Positions 8,725 through 18,764 are shown, counted from the stretch's first letter. The stretch is DNA of 64,000 bases from Rhodobacteraceae bacterium HTCC2083 (GCA_000156115.1 DS995276.1:190017-254016), one strand, 5' to 3'. A program made the numbers and translations. The notes: generated from the letters alone by a model not told the origin.

Positions 8725-11700
8725 ATGTGGCAATTCTGGGTCGACCGTGGGGGCACATTCACGGATATCGTTGCAAAGTCGCCCGATGGTGAGCTGTGCA
8801 CACACAAGCTTTTGTCCGAAAATCCAGAGGTTTACCCCGATGCCGCCGTTCACGGTATTCGAGAGCTGCTCGGGCTTGGCGTTGAAGATCCGATCCCGGC
8901 TGGTCAGATCAGCGCGGTCAAAATGGGCACCACCGTTGCGACCAATGCTTTGCTAGAGCGCAAAGGCGAACGCACGCTCCTTTTGATCACCAAAGGCATG
9001 CGCGATTTGTTGCGCATTGGATTTCAAAACCGTCCGAAACTGTTCGACGTCAATATCAAACTCCCCGAACTTTTGTATGAAGACGTGATTGAAATCCAAG
9101 AGCGGATCACCGCAAATGGTGAAGTCATCACACCGCTTGAGCAAGAGAACACACGCGCTGACCTGTTGGATGCGTATGCGCGAGGATATCGTTCTATCGC
9201 AGTCGCGTTGATGCACAGTTACCGCTTTTCTGAGCACGAAAAGCAGATTGGCGAGATGGCCCGGCAGATCGGCTTCGATCAGGTCTCACTGAGCCATGAA
9301 GCAAGCCCTTTAATCAAACTAGTGTCGCGTGGGGATACGGCTGTTGTCGATGCTTATCTATCACCCATTCTGCGCCGCTATGTGCGACAGGTCGCAGACG
9401 CGCTTGGAGCGGAAAAAGGTGGTTGCGAACGCTTGATGTTCATGCGCTCGAATGGCGGCTTAACGGATGCCGCGCTCTTTGAGGGACGCGATGCGATCTT
9501 GTCTGGTCCAGCGGGGGGCGTCGTAGGCATGGTGCGCACTGCAACGCAACATGGGTTCGATAAGCTTATAGGGTTTGATATGGGCGGCACCTCGACGGAT
9601 GTGTGCCACTACGCTGGAACTTTTGAGCGCAGTTTCGAGACGGAAGTCGCAGGTGTGCGTATGCGCGCGCCAATGATGTCGATACATACAGTTGCGGCGG
9701 GTGGAGGTTCGATCTTGTCCTACCGCGATGGCCGAATGCAGGTTGGACCGGAAAGCGCAGGCGCAAACCCTGGCCCCACCGCCTACCGCCGTGGCGGACC
9801 GTTAACGGTGACGGATTGCAACGTTTTATTGGGTAAATTGCAGCCTGATCAATTCCCCCATGTCTTTGGCCCGGGCGCGGATCAACCCCTCGATGTTGTG
9901 GCGGTGCGCAGCAAGTTCGAGGCACTCGCCCGCGAAATTGGCACAGGCATGACAGTCGAAGAAGTCGCCCAAGGTTTCTTGCGCATCGCCGTCGAAAACA
10001 TGGCCAATGCAATCAAGAAGATCAGTGTCCAACGTGGTTATGACGTGACCAAATATACGATGAACTGTTTTGGCGGCGCTGGTGGTCAACACGCCTGTCT
10101 CGTTGCGGATGCCTTAGGAATGCAGAGCGTGTTCATCCATCCGTTTGCGGGGGTATTGTCTGCCTTTGGCATGGGTTTGGCAGACGTGCGCGCGATGCGA
10201 GAATATCAATTTGGCCAAGGGGTCGAACACATTCAAAAGGCGCGCAAGATCTTGGAACGACTTGTGCGCGATGCGCAAAGCGAAGTCAGCAGCCAAGGGA
10301 TTGACCCTGCGCAGATCAGCATCGTTCAGACGGCCCATATCAGACCGTCTGGAGCGCAACAAACGCTGGACGTCCCTTTTGCAAGCGCGGAAGAAATGCG
10401 AAAGACGTTTGAAAAAGGACATCAACAACGCTTTGGATTTGTGCCAAAGGAGGCAAGCTTGGTAATTGAAGTGCTGTCTGCCGAAGCGATTGGCGCAACC
10501 GGGGAGACTGTTCAGTTTGAGCAAAAACCATCGACCAAGGTTGCATCTAAAACCACTCAAATGTGGTCGGACGGTAAGCACCATGACGCACCGATTGTGG
10601 ATCGCACGCAGATGCACGTCGGCGAGACCATCCAAGGCCCTGCGATCCTGGCGGAGCCCACAGGCACCAACATTCTTGAACAAGGCTGGCAAGCACAGTG
10701 CATTGAGGGGGGATGCCTTGTGCTGACACGAGCTACAGCGCTGGTACGAAAAGAGGCAATCGGGACAACGGTCGATCCGGTCATGCTCGAAGTGTTCAAT
10801 AACCTGTTCATGTCAATTGCGGAACAAATGGGCGCAACTTTGGCCAACACCGCCTATTCGGTGAATATCAAAGAACGCTATGATTTCTCTTGCGCAATAT
10901 TTGACGCAGTTGGCGATTTGGTCGCCAACGCGCCGCATGTTCCAGTGCATCTTGGATCCATGTCTGAAAGTGTGCGTGTAATTTTGGAGCAAAACCGTGG
11001 CAAAATTCGCCCAGGCGATGTGTTCATGATGAACAATCCTTTCAACGGCGGCACGCATTTGCCGGATATCACTGTGATCACCCCTGTTTTTGACGAGATA
11101 GGTGAGCGCATAATCTATAACGTTGCCAGCCGCGGTCATCATGCGGATATCGGAGGCAAGACCCCCGGTTCAGCGCCACCAGATAGCCGCAGGATTGAAG
11201 AAGAAGGTGTTCTGATCGATAACTTCTTGTTGGTGCAAGAAGGCCAGTTGCGCGATGCACAAACACGCGAACTTCTTGCGTCCGGCAGCTACCCGTGTCG
11301 TAATATTGATCAAAACATGGCAGATCTTTCAGCGCAAATTGCCGCGAACACAACTGGCTTGAGCGAGCTGCAAAAGATCACTCAGCACTTCGGCGTCGAG
11401 ACTGTACACGCTTACATGTCTCACGTGCAGAACAACGCCGAGGAAAGCGTGCGCCGTGTGCTTGATGTTCTCCATGATTGTGATTTCACCTATCCGCTCG
11501 ATAGCGGTGATCAAATCCAAGTGGCAATCGCCGTTGACAAACAGCAGCGCGAGGCGACGATAGACTTTACAGGCACCTCTGCGCAGAACGCCTATAACTA
11601 CAACGCGCCTTTGGCGATTTGCCGAGCCGTGGTTCTTTACGTGTTTCGCACGTTGGTCGGTGCCGATATCCCGATGAATGAAGGCTGCTTGAAACCGCTT

Positions 11701-12300
11701 GAGCTTGTCGTTCCCGAAGGATCAATGATCAATCCCAAAGCCCCTGCAGCCGTTATTTCTGGCAATACTGAAGTCAGCCAAGCAATCGCCGATACGCTTT
11801 ATGGTGCGCTTGGTGTGGTCGCAGGCAGCCAAGGAACAATGAACAATTTTGTCTATGGAAATGAAACTTATCAAAACTATGAAACCATTTGCGGTGGAAC
11901 GGGTGCGGGCGACGGGTTTCATGGCACCGATGCGGTTCACAGTCACATGACAAACACAAGAATGACGGATCCAGAGGTTTTGGAAACGCGCTTCCCAGTG
12001 CGCCTTGATGAATTCTCAATACGCCAAGGCTCAGGTGGCCAAGGCAAATATCAAGGCGGAGAAGGCATTGTCAGACGGCTCCGTTTTCTTGAGCCAACCA
12101 CGGTCACTGTTTTGTCCTCTCATCGCTTAGTCCCCACACATGGGATCAATGGGGGGCGTGCCGGAGCAGTTGGTGAAAACTTCATTGAACGTGCAAATGG
12201 GACAAAAGGGCTATTGCAGGGCAATGACGAAGCTCAGATGTGCGCTGAGGATGTGTTTGTCCTCAAATCGCCAGGTGGAGGTGGATTTGGAAAGGCATGA
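8725..12300 (+). CDS. 5-oxoprolinase (ATP-hydrolysing), HyuA-HyuB fusion
   Basis: Full-length 1191-residue protein made of a HyuA-like N-terminal half (to about 690, ASKHA-type ATP site [13 protein letters not shown]) and a HyuB-like C-terminal half (about 700-1190, with GHHADIGG and TGAGDGFHG). Length and the opening [14 protein letters not shown] fit eukaryote-type 5-oxoprolinase, which hydrolyses 5-oxo-L-proline to L-glutamate using ATP. A strong ribosome site (AAAGGAG) precedes the ATG. Being fused rather than two hydantoinase subunits, it favours 5-oxoproline over hydantoins, although a racemase of hydantoin type lies beyond the IS element. It is the last gene of the LysR-linked transcript. 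Confidence 0.9.
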   Translation: MWQFWVDRGGTFTDIVAKSPDGELCTHKLLSENPEVYPDAAVHGIRELLGLGVEDPIPAGQISAVKMGTTVATNALLERKGERTLLLITKGMRDLLRIGFQNRPKLFDVNIKLPELLYEDVIEIQERITANGEVITPLEQENTRADLLDAYARGYRSIAVALMHSYRFSEHEKQIGEMARQIGFDQVSLSHEASPLIKLVSRGDTAVVDAYLSPILRRYVRQVADALGAEKGGCERLMFMRSNGGLTDAALFEGRDAILSGPAGGVVGMVRTATQHGFDKLIGFDMGGTSTDVCHYAGTFERSFETEVAGVRMRAPMMSIHTVAAGGGSILSYRDGRMQVGPESAGANPGPTAYRRGGPLTVTDCNVLLGKLQPDQFPHVFGPGADQPLDVVAVRSKFEALAREIGTGMTVEEVAQGFLRIAVENMANAIKKISVQRGYDVTKYTMNCFGGAGGQHACLVADALGMQSVFIHPFAGVLSAFGMGLADVRAMREYQFGQGVEHIQKARKILERLVRDAQSEVSSQGIDPAQISIVQTAHIRPSGAQQTLDVPFASAEEMRKTFEKGHQQRFGFVPKEASLVIEVLSAEAIGATGETVQFEQKPSTKVASKTTQMWSDGKHHDAPIVDRTQMHVGETIQGPAILAEPTGTNILEQGWQAQCIEGGCLVLTRATALVRKEAIGTTVDPVMLEVFNNLFMSIAEQMGATLANTAYSVNIKERYDFSCAIFDAVGDLVANAPHVPVHLGSMSESVRVILEQNRGKIRPGDVFMMNNPFNGGTHLPDITVITPVFDEIGERIIYNVASRGHHADIGGKTPGSAPPDSRRIEEEGVLIDNFLLVQEGQLRDAQTRELLASGSYPCRNIDQNMADLSAQIAANTTGLSELQKITQHFGVETVHAYMSHVQNNAEESVRRVLDVLHDCDFTYPLDSGDQIQVAIAVDKQQREATIDFTGTSAQNAYNYNAPLAICRAVVLYVFRTLVGADIPMNEGCLKPLELVVPEGSMINPKAPAAVISGNTEVSQAIADTLYGALGVVAGSQGTMNNFVYGNETYQNYETICGGTGAGDGFHGTDAVHSHMTNTRMTDPEVLETRFPVRLDEFSIRQGSGGQGKYQGGEGIVRRLRFLEPTTVTVLSSHRLVPTHGINGGRAGAVGENFIERANGTKGLLQGNDEAQMCAEDVFVLKSPGGGGFGKA

Positions 12301-12644
12301 GTATCTATCGTGAAGTGCGGGTATGAGTAGATGGAATTTGGGGCATCCTGCGCAAGTCGTAGCGATGCAACAAACTAACAATTGAAGCGTGAATTTGCGC
12401 TTATTCATGTAGAACTGGTTCGGCCGGTCTAAGCTTCTCGCCGTATCCGCTATTTTCCCTGATAACGCGAGCGTCCCTTACCCGCCTTTGGGCAAACTGG
12501 AATTGCCGCACTACAACTTCCCCAAAGCCGCCATTAACGGTTTAGCCTAGAAATCACATCTCTTCGCATATGAAAGGATCGTCAACTTCGTTGTATAACC
12601 GATTTTGTGGCAACTTATTAAGTGGCAGTTTTCTTAACAGTAAT
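12301..12644. other. Gap without a recognisable gene
   Basis: The 344 bases after the 5-oxoprolinase carry no good reading frame. A short stretch around 12480-12548 reads like the tail of a protein (GKLELPHYNFPKAAINGLA then stop) on the + strand, with no start and no recognised family. The stretch ends in a stem-loop. Confidence 0.4.
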
Positions 12645-12668
12645 AGGGCGGCACTCACGGACCGCCCT
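12645..12668 (+). terminator. Stem-loop, candidate terminator
   Basis: Arms AGGGCGG / CCGCCCT (7 bp, GC-rich) with a 10-nt loop, followed at a short distance by an AT-rich tract with a T-run (GTCTTTTTTA). It is the likely end of the oxoprolinase transcript or of the small remnant before it. Confidence 0.5.
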
Positions 12669-12711
12669 TAAATCTAAAATGTCTTTTTTAAATGACTTTT
12701 ACCCTTTTTCC

Positions 12712-13802
12712 GGCTTTGTTGCACAAATCGCGTGAAGGATTCACCTCATGAATCCAGCATGTTAGCTGGGAGCCATGAGCAGTTGGTCCCCTACAAAATA
12801 CAAGACGACAAACTGGTCGTCATACAATGACAGTTTGAAGCGTCGTGGCTCACTTTCTATTTGGTTGGATCCTGAGATGGTTTGGGTACCACCACCGAGC
12901 GGCAAGCGTGGTCGGCAACAGAGTTACAGCGACGCTGCGATCCAAGCGTGTCTCACCTTGAAAGTGCTGTTCGGCCTGCCTTTGCGACAGGCCACAGGTT
13001 TTGTGCAAAGCCTGCTGCAACTCATCGGGCTGGATTGGGCGGTACCAGACTTCAGCACCCTTTGCCGCCGTCAGAGAACGCTGAACGCAAGCCTGCCATA
13101 TCGCGGTGGTACTGGGCCGCTGAACCTCTTGATCGATAGCACAGGCATCAAGGCAGAGGGCGAAGGTGCCCTCTCGGGATCATGCCACGCATAACCCTGC
13201 CGGGTAATAAGTGGAATGCCCGCAAGCATGGCGGCTCCAAGCGACGTATCTGGCGCAAGATACACATAGGTATTGACGAAGAAACGCTAGAGGTTCGGAC
13301 GGTCGAAGTCACAGGCAGCAACATCGGTGATGCGCCCGTGTTGCCCGATCTCTTGAACCAAATTCCGCCCCACCAAGACATCGGCAGTGTCACCGCAGAC
13401 GGAGCATACGACACGCGCAAATGCCACGAAGCCATCGCTGCCAGAAACGCTCACGCGGTGATCCCACCACGCAAAAATGCCAAACCCTGGAAGCCGACGA
13501 GCGCCGGAGCCATAGCTCGGAACGACGCGGTCAGCGCACAACGATATCTGGGACGCACTGTGTGGCGACGCTGGAGCGGGTACCACCAGCGAAGCCGCGT
13601 CGAAACCAAGATGCACTGCCTGAAACTGATGGGCCAATCTCTCATGGCACGGGACTTCGACAGGCAGGTCGCCGAGATCCAAGTCCGTATTGCCGTTCTC
13701 AATCGCTATACTGCGCTTGGCATACCTGTCACTGAGGCCGTAGGCTAAATCCGTCTGGGGTAAGGGGAAGAACGCCCTACATACGGTTTGTGCAACAAAG
13801 CC
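12712..13802 (+). mobile_element. IS5-family insertion sequence, transposase broken
   Basis: A 1091-bp element bounded by perfect 16-bp terminal inverted repeats, GGCTTTGTTGCACAAA at 12712 and its complement ending at 13802. No clear target duplication can be read at the borders. A decayed 5' copy of a close relative lies at 47544-47700. It separates the oxoprolinase unit from the racemase and Liv genes, which may once have been closer. Confidence 0.9.
12775..13748 (+). pseudogene. IS5-family transposase, interrupted
   Basis: Two reading frames (12775-13194 and 13182-13748) together make one IS5-family DDE transposase of about 310 residues. The first half has LIDSTGIKAEGEG with the first catalytic Asp. 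The second has the ARKHGGSKRR region, VTADGAYDTRKCH with the second Asp, and the SRVETKMHC region with the Glu. Between GEG and the expected E-W-N-A-R-K junction lie about 41 extra bases (roughly 13168-13208) carrying an in-frame TAA and shifting the frame. Programmed frameshifting does not explain an insertion of this kind, so the element is probably dead unless helped in trans. Confidence 0.85.
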
Positions 13803-14154
13803 CTTTCAAATTAATTTTCTATTTGATCACCTTTGAATGAGCGGCTTCACCGGTTGTATCCGTAATTAGGAGCCACTCGAAAGCCAATCTGCTTATGGTG
13901 GAGCATGCGCCTTCAACAGTAAATCAATAATGCGTTTACTGTGCTGCCGCATTTGGATTCCCAACCCTTCGGACATAAAGACAATTTGGCTTATTTGAGA
14001 ATTTGGATCAGACCACTGCTGTTAGTTTGTGAACGTCAGACCAGCCTGCGGCATTGGCGCGAGCCCAATAGCTGGCCTGCGGGGCAAAGCGTTTATTCGC
14101 GACGATTGACCCTGCGTGAGATTCAAACGGCCATAAAAAAGCAACAAGCGGCAG
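13803..14154. other. Gap with a possible gene tail on the minus strand
   Basis: No complete gene. On the minus strand, about 14130 down to a TGA at 14008-14010, one frame reads as protein-like (VANKRFAPQASYWARANAA, then GWSDVHKLTAVV). It looks like the C-terminus of a lost gene upstream of the IS element. I do not recognise it. The remaining bases show nothing. Confidence 0.25.
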
Positions 14155-14838
14155 TTAATTATATGAATAGGCTCCGATTTTCGAAGTGCTCAGCCTGTTG
14201 TTCACCAACGCCTCAGCAAATGCGACACTGGCAGACACGCCATCGATAACAGGCAGGCCGAACTCTTCGCTGAGCTGGGCCATTAGGTCAGCCATTCCTG
14301 CGCATCCGAGAACGATTGCTTCTGCGTTGTCCTCATCTATTGACGCACGGATTGCAGAACGGATTTTATCCAACGTAGCTGGGTCGCCCTCTTCCAGCTT
14401 AAGCACTGGGATTTCAGTTGCTCGAACACGCGAGCATTTTTGCGCAAGCCCATAGCGCATCAGATTGTTTTCCAGCCCCGGCACCGAGCGAGACAGTGTT
14501 GTAATTACGCTGAACTTATTCGCGATCATGCTTGCAGCATGATAAGCCGCTTCGCCGATGCCCAGAACGGGAACGGACATCAACGTGCGTACAGCGTCGA
14601 GACCGGTGTCGTCAAAGCATGCAATGACGATTGCATCGACGTCTTTGTGCTGCGCGACTTCTTTCAACAACTCCGGCACGCAAGTTGCGACGTCCAAGAA
14701 TCCCTGAATACTGGCGGGGCCATCATGCGAACTGGCTGCAATGATCTCCGTGTCAGGACGGGCCACAGCGCGCGCGACTGTCGCGATCTTGTTAGTCATA
14801 GAGACGGTTCTGTTGGGATTGATTACAAGAATTTTCAT
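14155..14838 (-). CDS. Asp/Glu/hydantoin racemase family protein
   Basis: Protein of 227 residues in the cofactor-independent Asp/Glu-hydantoin racemase fold: an opening MKILVINPNRTVSMT and two catalytic cysteines in IACFDDTG (about residue 74) and VLGCAGM (about 181). Members racemise 5-substituted hydantoins, aspartate or glutamate, or act as maleate isomerases. It is the last gene of the leftward group with livF 6 bp upstream, so it is probably cotranscribed with it. The nearby 5-oxoprolinase suggests a shared theme of cyclic amides, but the two groups are on opposite strands and separated by an IS. Confidence 0.85.
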   Translation of the reverse strand: MKILVINPNRTVSMTNKIATVARAVARPDTEIIAASSHDGPASIQGFLDVATCVPELLKEVAQHKDVDAIVIACFDDTGLDAVRTLMSVPVLGIGEAAYHAASMIANKFSVITTLSRSVPGLENNLMRYGLAQKCSRVRATEIPVLKLEEGDPATLDKIRSAIRASIDEDNAEAIVLGCAGMADLMAQLSEEFGLPVIDGVSASVAFAEALVNNRLSTSKIGAYSYN

Positions 14839-14844
14839 GTCAGA

Positions 14845-15567
14845 TCACACCTCACCACCAAGGTAGGCGGCCTTGATCCTGTCGTCGTGCAAAAGCTCCT
14901 TGGAATTGCCTTCAATCACAACATTCCCTGTTGCCATCGCGTAAGCGCGATGTGAAATGCTCAACGCCATGCGTGAGTTTTGTTCCACCAACAGCACAGA
15001 AACACCTTCATCACGATTGATGGCTACGATGGACCGGGCAATGTCCTGCACCAGTTTGGGAGCGATTCCGAGGCTCGGTTCATCCAGCAGCAATAGTTTG
15101 GGTTTGGCCATCAACGCGCGGCCAATCACCATCATCTGTTGCTCGCCTCCAGATAGCGTTCCAGCGGCCTGATTGTAACGTTCCTTAAGGCGCGGAAAAC
15201 GCGTCAGAATGCTGTCCAGAGTGGCCTGGATGTCGGCTTTTTCGCTGCGGGTGAAGGCACCCATCATCAGATTGTCCTTGACCGACATGAATGGAAACAC
15301 GCGGCGGCCTTCGGGCACCATCGCGATACCGCGTTTGACAATAGCGGACGGATCCGTGCCATCCACGCGCTCGCCTTCGAAGGTCACTGAGCCGCTTTTC
15401 GGCTTGGCCAAGCCAGTGATCGCACGCAGAATTGAAGACTTGCCCGCGCCGTTGGCCCCAATCAATGCAACGGTTTCACCCAGATTTACGTTCAGAGAGA
15501 CACCTTTCAGCGCGTAAACATGATCATAGTAAAGTTCGACGTCTTTGAAATCTAACATGCTTGTCAT
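14845..15567 (-). CDS. livF: Branched-chain amino acid-type ABC ATPase LivF
   Basis: ABC ATPase of 240 residues with Walker A GANGAGKSS (about 37-45), signature LSGGEQQ, Walker B KLLLLDEPS and switch His region LVEQN. Length and the closing AAYLGGEV type are typical of LivF of the HAAT amino acid or urea/amide importers. It overlaps no neighbour and follows the livG remnant by 3 bp. No liv permease or receptor is present on this strand next to it, so it may not serve a working transporter unless partners lie elsewhere. Confidence 0.92.
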   Translation of the reverse strand: MTSMLDFKDVELYYDHVYALKGVSLNVNLGETVALIGANGAGKSSILRAITGLAKPKSGSVTFEGERVDGTDPSAIVKRGIAMVPEGRRVFPFMSVKDNLMMGAFTRSEKADIQATLDSILTRFPRLKERYNQAAGTLSGGEQQMMVIGRALMAKPKLLLLDEPSLGIAPKLVQDIARSIVAINRDEGVSVLLVEQNSRMALSISHRAYAMATGNVVIEGNSKELLHDDRIKAAYLGGEV

Positions 15568-15570
15568 GGC

Positions 15571-16110
15571 TTACATCCCGATCTCGTCGTCGACGCTGCC
15601 CAGATAGGCCTCGATGACTTTTTCATTGTTCTGAATTTCGGAAGGCGTGCCTTCGGCGATCTTTTCGCCAAAGTTAAGCACAACAATCCGGTCCGAAATG
15701 CTCATTACGGCGGGCATATCATGCTCCACCAGCATGACCGTGACACCACGTTCGTCGCGTACAGAGCGCACGAGATTGACCATGTTCATCGTCTCATCGT
15801 GGTTCATTCCTGCGAAAGGCTCATCCAGAAGTAAGACTTTGGGATCTGTCGCAAGGCCGATTGCAATGCCAAGCGCCCGAAGGCTGCCCTGCGGTAGATT
15901 GCTGGCCTGCTCATTGCTGATCTCGGACATACCAAGGAACTCCAGCAACTCGTCTGCATATTTCCCAAAAGCGAAGACATCATCCTTGGCTGTTTTCGAT
16001 CCCCAAAAATATCCCGCGAGCGAGGCTTTCGCGCGCAGGTGCTGCGCGACCACAACGCTTTCACGCACGGTCATGCTTTTAAAAATCGTGGTGCGACTAT
16101 TCTTCTTCAA
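15571..16110 (-). pseudogene. livG: LivG ATPase lacking its N-terminal third
   Basis: Reads as the C-terminal about 170 residues of LivG: FKSMTVRESVVVAQH, a signature region LPQGSLRALGIAIG, Walker B KVLLLDEPFAG, and LVEHDM. The Walker A region and roughly 80 N-terminal residues of the normal 250-260 are missing. Homology begins at about 16090, and the preceding bases are the 3' end of the decarboxylase-like gene, whose stop overlaps this frame. This is best explained by a deletion that removed the 5' part of livG and any upstream permease and receptor genes and joined two loci. Without Walker A it cannot bind ATP normally. Confidence 0.85.
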
Positions 16111-16477
16111 TCACACGGCGCGCGACGCGGAAGCACTCTAATGCTTGGGGAACACCGCAATAGATGCCGATCACATGGATAATCGCGCGGATCTGGTCAT
16201 GGGAAACACCATTTGTGATAGCCCCGCGGCAGTGGATTTCCCATTCGTTCATCTTACCCAAGGCACCGATCATCGAGAGATTCATCATGGAGCGTGTTTT
16301 GGCGTCGATCACATCATCGCCCCAGCCAAAACCCCAGCACCACGCGGTCATCGCCTCTTGAAACGGACCGGTGAAATCGTCGGCTGCTGCAAGGTTCTTT
16401 TCCACATATTCCGCACCTAAGGTTGCTTTGCGTTGCTCTAGGCCCTTCAGGAATAAGTCTTCGTCAAATGCGCTCAT
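16097..16477 (-). CDS. Carboxymuconolactone decarboxylase-family protein
   Basis: Protein of 126 residues of the CMD/AhpD superfamily, gamma-carboxymuconolactone decarboxylase branch. It has the usual helical core with RSMMNLSMIGAL, the active-site region WEIHCRGAITNGVS and the helix IRAIIHVIGIYCG. A good Shine-Dalgarno (AAAAGGACC) precedes the ATG at 16477. The C-terminus (ARRVIEEE) ends exactly where livG homology begins, so the last few residues may be altered by that junction. Its substrate is unknown; in this operon it may act on a lactone or keto acid product of the LLM enzyme. Confidence 0.83.
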   Translation of the reverse strand: MSAFDEDLFLKGLEQRKATLGAEYVEKNLAAADDFTGPFQEAMTAWCWGFGWGDDVIDAKTRSMMNLSMIGALGKMNEWEIHCRGAITNGVSHDQIRAIIHVIGIYCGVPQALECFRVARRVIEEE

Positions 16478-16537
16478 GGCTGGTCCTTTTCAATCTTTTG
16501 GGCTGTGCCCAATTGCAGCAGGTTGCATGCGCATCAT

Positions 16538-17500
16538 TCAGGTGTTGCGTTCACTCTGCAACAGGATTTGTTTCCAGATCGCGATCTCATCATAGAGCGT
16601 GGTTTCCCGCCGGATTCCGCGCGGTCCAAACTCCACATGGCTCACACCCATCACATGCACCTGCGCGCCTGTTGGTGGACCAAACGCCCCCCATCCATCA
16701 TGTGTGCCGGTCAGGGACCAACGGATCGCGCTGCGCGGTGGTAGCATCGATTCTACGCGGCCAATCTGATGCTCGACTTTGAACGTGGCGGAGGGGAAAG
16801 CGCTGCGCAACGCCATCCAAAACGTATCGAGCGCACGCCATCCATACACGTCCTGCCCGCCCGGCAATGACAGATGGCAGGCGCGGTCATAGACGTCGGG
16901 GACAACGGCAAAATCAGCCTGCACCAAGCGGTGTAGAATATCGGCATGTTTCGCCCCCCATTCGTTGTCGTTGCCGCGCCCCTGATAGGGGCCTTTGATG
17001 TCCGTGTCCGGCGTCAGCGGCATGTTTGTGTCGCCCGCCTCGATCTGCGCTTGTGCCATCTGTTGAGAGGTTTGCCCCAGCCCAACAGCAATCGCCGCGT
17101 TGTCGCGGATCAACCATTCATCCCACACTCGATTGTCTTTGCAAAAGGTGTCAGCAATCGTGCGAAACGTTAGCTTACGACCGCTCGCAGGGCCAAAGGC
17201 CCCGCCCCGATGTGTCGCGGTTGAAACGATCCGGTGCGAAGACAGAAAGCCAGCGTCTGCATCCCCAGACCAAATCACATCCTCGCCCAGCAACTCGCGA
17301 TCCGGAAACTCGGCAAGGGTAGCCATGGTGTTGGCCTTGCCCGCACCGTTGCCACGGCTGATCCCTGCCGGAGTGCGCACCAGCAAATCATCGCCATAGT
17401 GCCAGTCGAGTTCGGCAATCCCGCGCCCTTCCCAGATCATCGCTGTGCATTTCAGGATGTAATCTGTGATGTCCGCGTACTTCGGATCGAACCCCTTCAT
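16538..17500 (-). CDS. Tandem SnoaL/NTF2-like protein
   Basis: A 320-residue protein with two NTF2-like (SnoaL polyketide-cyclase type) domains, roughly 1-150 and 185-310. Each has the cone-fold pattern seen in WHYGDDLLVRTPAG and YDRACHLSLPGG. Single-domain relatives are 120-150 residues, so this is a duplicated or fused form. Such proteins are cyclases, dehydratases or isomerases of small hydrophobic substrates. The ATG overlaps the stop of the next SnoaL-like gene, indicating cotranscription and perhaps a complex. Substrate unknown. Confidence 0.75.
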   Translation of the reverse strand: MKGFDPKYADITDYILKCTAMIWEGRGIAELDWHYGDDLLVRTPAGISRGNGAGKANTMATLAEFPDRELLGEDVIWSGDADAGFLSSHRIVSTATHRGGAFGPASGRKLTFRTIADTFCKDNRVWDEWLIRDNAAIAVGLGQTSQQMAQAQIEAGDTNMPLTPDTDIKGPYQGRGNDNEWGAKHADILHRLVQADFAVVPDVYDRACHLSLPGGQDVYGWRALDTFWMALRSAFPSATFKVEHQIGRVESMLPPRSAIRWSLTGTHDGWGAFGPPTGAQVHVMGVSHVEFGPRGIRRETTLYDEIAIWKQILLQSERNT

Positions 17501-17868
17501 GTGCGGTGCTTATAATAGGTGTCTTTGTGCACGATCAGGCCGTCTTTGAACGTAAGGATATCAACGCTCAGGTATTCCTCTGTGGTGCCGTCCTTGTGGC
17601 GCGCTGTGCGGCGGTATTCGCAATAGGCTTTGGTGCCCGTTAACGCACAATCGAGCGTTTCCCAATGCACGTTTTCAACCTTGTCAAACAAGCCTGCAAA
17701 GACACCGCGGATCACCTCTGCGCCTTTAAAACGCATCCCATGCGCGTCCGGGCCAATTGCATGATCAAACGTCGCATCTGGTGCAAAAAACTGCATCACG
17801 GCGTCGATATCATTGGCGTTAAAGGCGTTGCCCACGGCGTCCACCAACTCGCGTGTTAAGTCTGTCAT
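17497..17868 (-). CDS. SnoaL-like NTF2-family protein
   Basis: Single NTF2/SnoaL-like domain of 123 residues (FNANDIDAVMQFFAPDATFDHA at the start, then a typical beta sheet ending DTYYKHRT). Its stop overlaps the start of the tandem SnoaL gene by 4 bp. Together three NTF2-like folds are encoded side by side. Enzymatic role unknown; probably handles an intermediate made by the LLM enzyme of the same operon. Confidence 0.8.
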   Translation of the reverse strand: MTDLTRELVDAVGNAFNANDIDAVMQFFAPDATFDHAIGPDAHGMRFKGAEVIRGVFAGLFDKVENVHWETLDCALTGTKAYCEYRRTARHKDGTTEEYLSVDILTFKDGLIVHKDTYYKHRT

Positions 17869-17880
17869 TTCTGTTATCCT

Positions 17881-18762
17881 TCAAAGGCCAAGCATGGCGC
17901 AGGTTTTAGCAAAGAATGGGCTGGCAGGGTCAGCCAGCACGTTGAGCTCATCAAAGTGATCGACACCCGGGACCACGTACATTTCCATAGCCCGCGCGTC
18001 GGTGCCGAATGTGTCGAGATACATCTGAGATTGGCGGTGAAACTCATCCGTTTCTGCGCCGCCCACAACGATCAATTGCGGCGCGTCCGTTAAGGGGGGA
18101 TGATTTGTCATCGGGCTTTCGGCCTCCGCTTCAACCCTGTCCATTCGCAAGTTAGCATTCAGCGCGATGGTCAGGCGAACAGGTTCCAGATAGCTAAGCG
18201 GAGAGACAGGAATACCCGCTTTGATCATATCCGCTGGCAGGGTAGCGGCACGCGCAGGCCAATCTGTTGCCATCATCATTTGGGTTAGATGTCCGCCAGC
18301 TGAATGGCCCATTACGGTCAAGCGGTCGCGGTTGATGCCCAGCGCCTCGCCTTCCTGCCAAACATAGGTTAGTGCCTCACGTAGCTCCTCGGAAATACGG
18401 GTCATGCTGACGGTTGGGCACAATTCATAGCCAACGACCACAACATTCACACCCGCTTGCACAAAAGGTGCCGCAAGAAAGCTGTAAACCGATTTGTCGC
18501 CGCGCTGCCAATACCCGCCGTGTATCCAGATCAATGTGGGTGCTGTTGCATCCCCGCAGCGGAACACATCCAGCATTTGCTTTTCGCCAGCCGCGTAGCG
18601 GATATCAAGCGTGCAATTGAGCGTATCGCGTGCTTTCTGGCTATCCGCGATCCAGCCCGGAATAACCGTCTCTTCATAATCGGGCCGCCCCGCCCGCAGA
18701 TTATACTGGACGTCGAACCAATCGGGGTCGTAACCTTCGTGATAGCTAAGTGCATTGTCCAT
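17881..18762 (-). CDS. Alpha/beta hydrolase, kynurenine formamidase-like
   Basis: Alpha/beta hydrolase of 293 residues with the oxyanion motif HGGYW, nucleophile elbow GHSAGGH and a C-terminal GVDHFDELN that supplies the His. The HGGYW plus GHSAGG pair is typical of the BD-FAE/kynurenine formamidase group, which hydrolyses formamides or small esters. ATG 18762 (MDNALSYHEGYDP) is preferred to 18789, which lies within the end of the GST gene. In the operon it could hydrolyse an N-formyl or ester product of oxidative ring opening; that is inference. Confidence 0.85.
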   Translation of the reverse strand: MDNALSYHEGYDPDWFDVQYNLRAGRPDYEETVIPGWIADSQKARDTLNCTLDIRYAAGEKQMLDVFRCGDATAPTLIWIHGGYWQRGDKSVYSFLAAPFVQAGVNVVVVGYELCPTVSMTRISEELREALTYVWQEGEALGINRDRLTVMGHSAGGHLTQMMMATDWPARAATLPADMIKAGIPVSPLSYLEPVRLTIALNANLRMDRVEAEAESPMTNHPPLTDAPQLIVVGGAETDEFHRQSQMYLDTFGTDARAMEMYVVPGVDHFDELNVLADPASPFFAKTCAMLGL

Positions 18763-18764
18763 GC

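Noticed and set aside
13182-13194. Programmed frameshifting in the IS5 transposase
   Set aside because: Conserved sequence is separated by extra bases with a stop, not by a slippery heptamer at a normal overlap.
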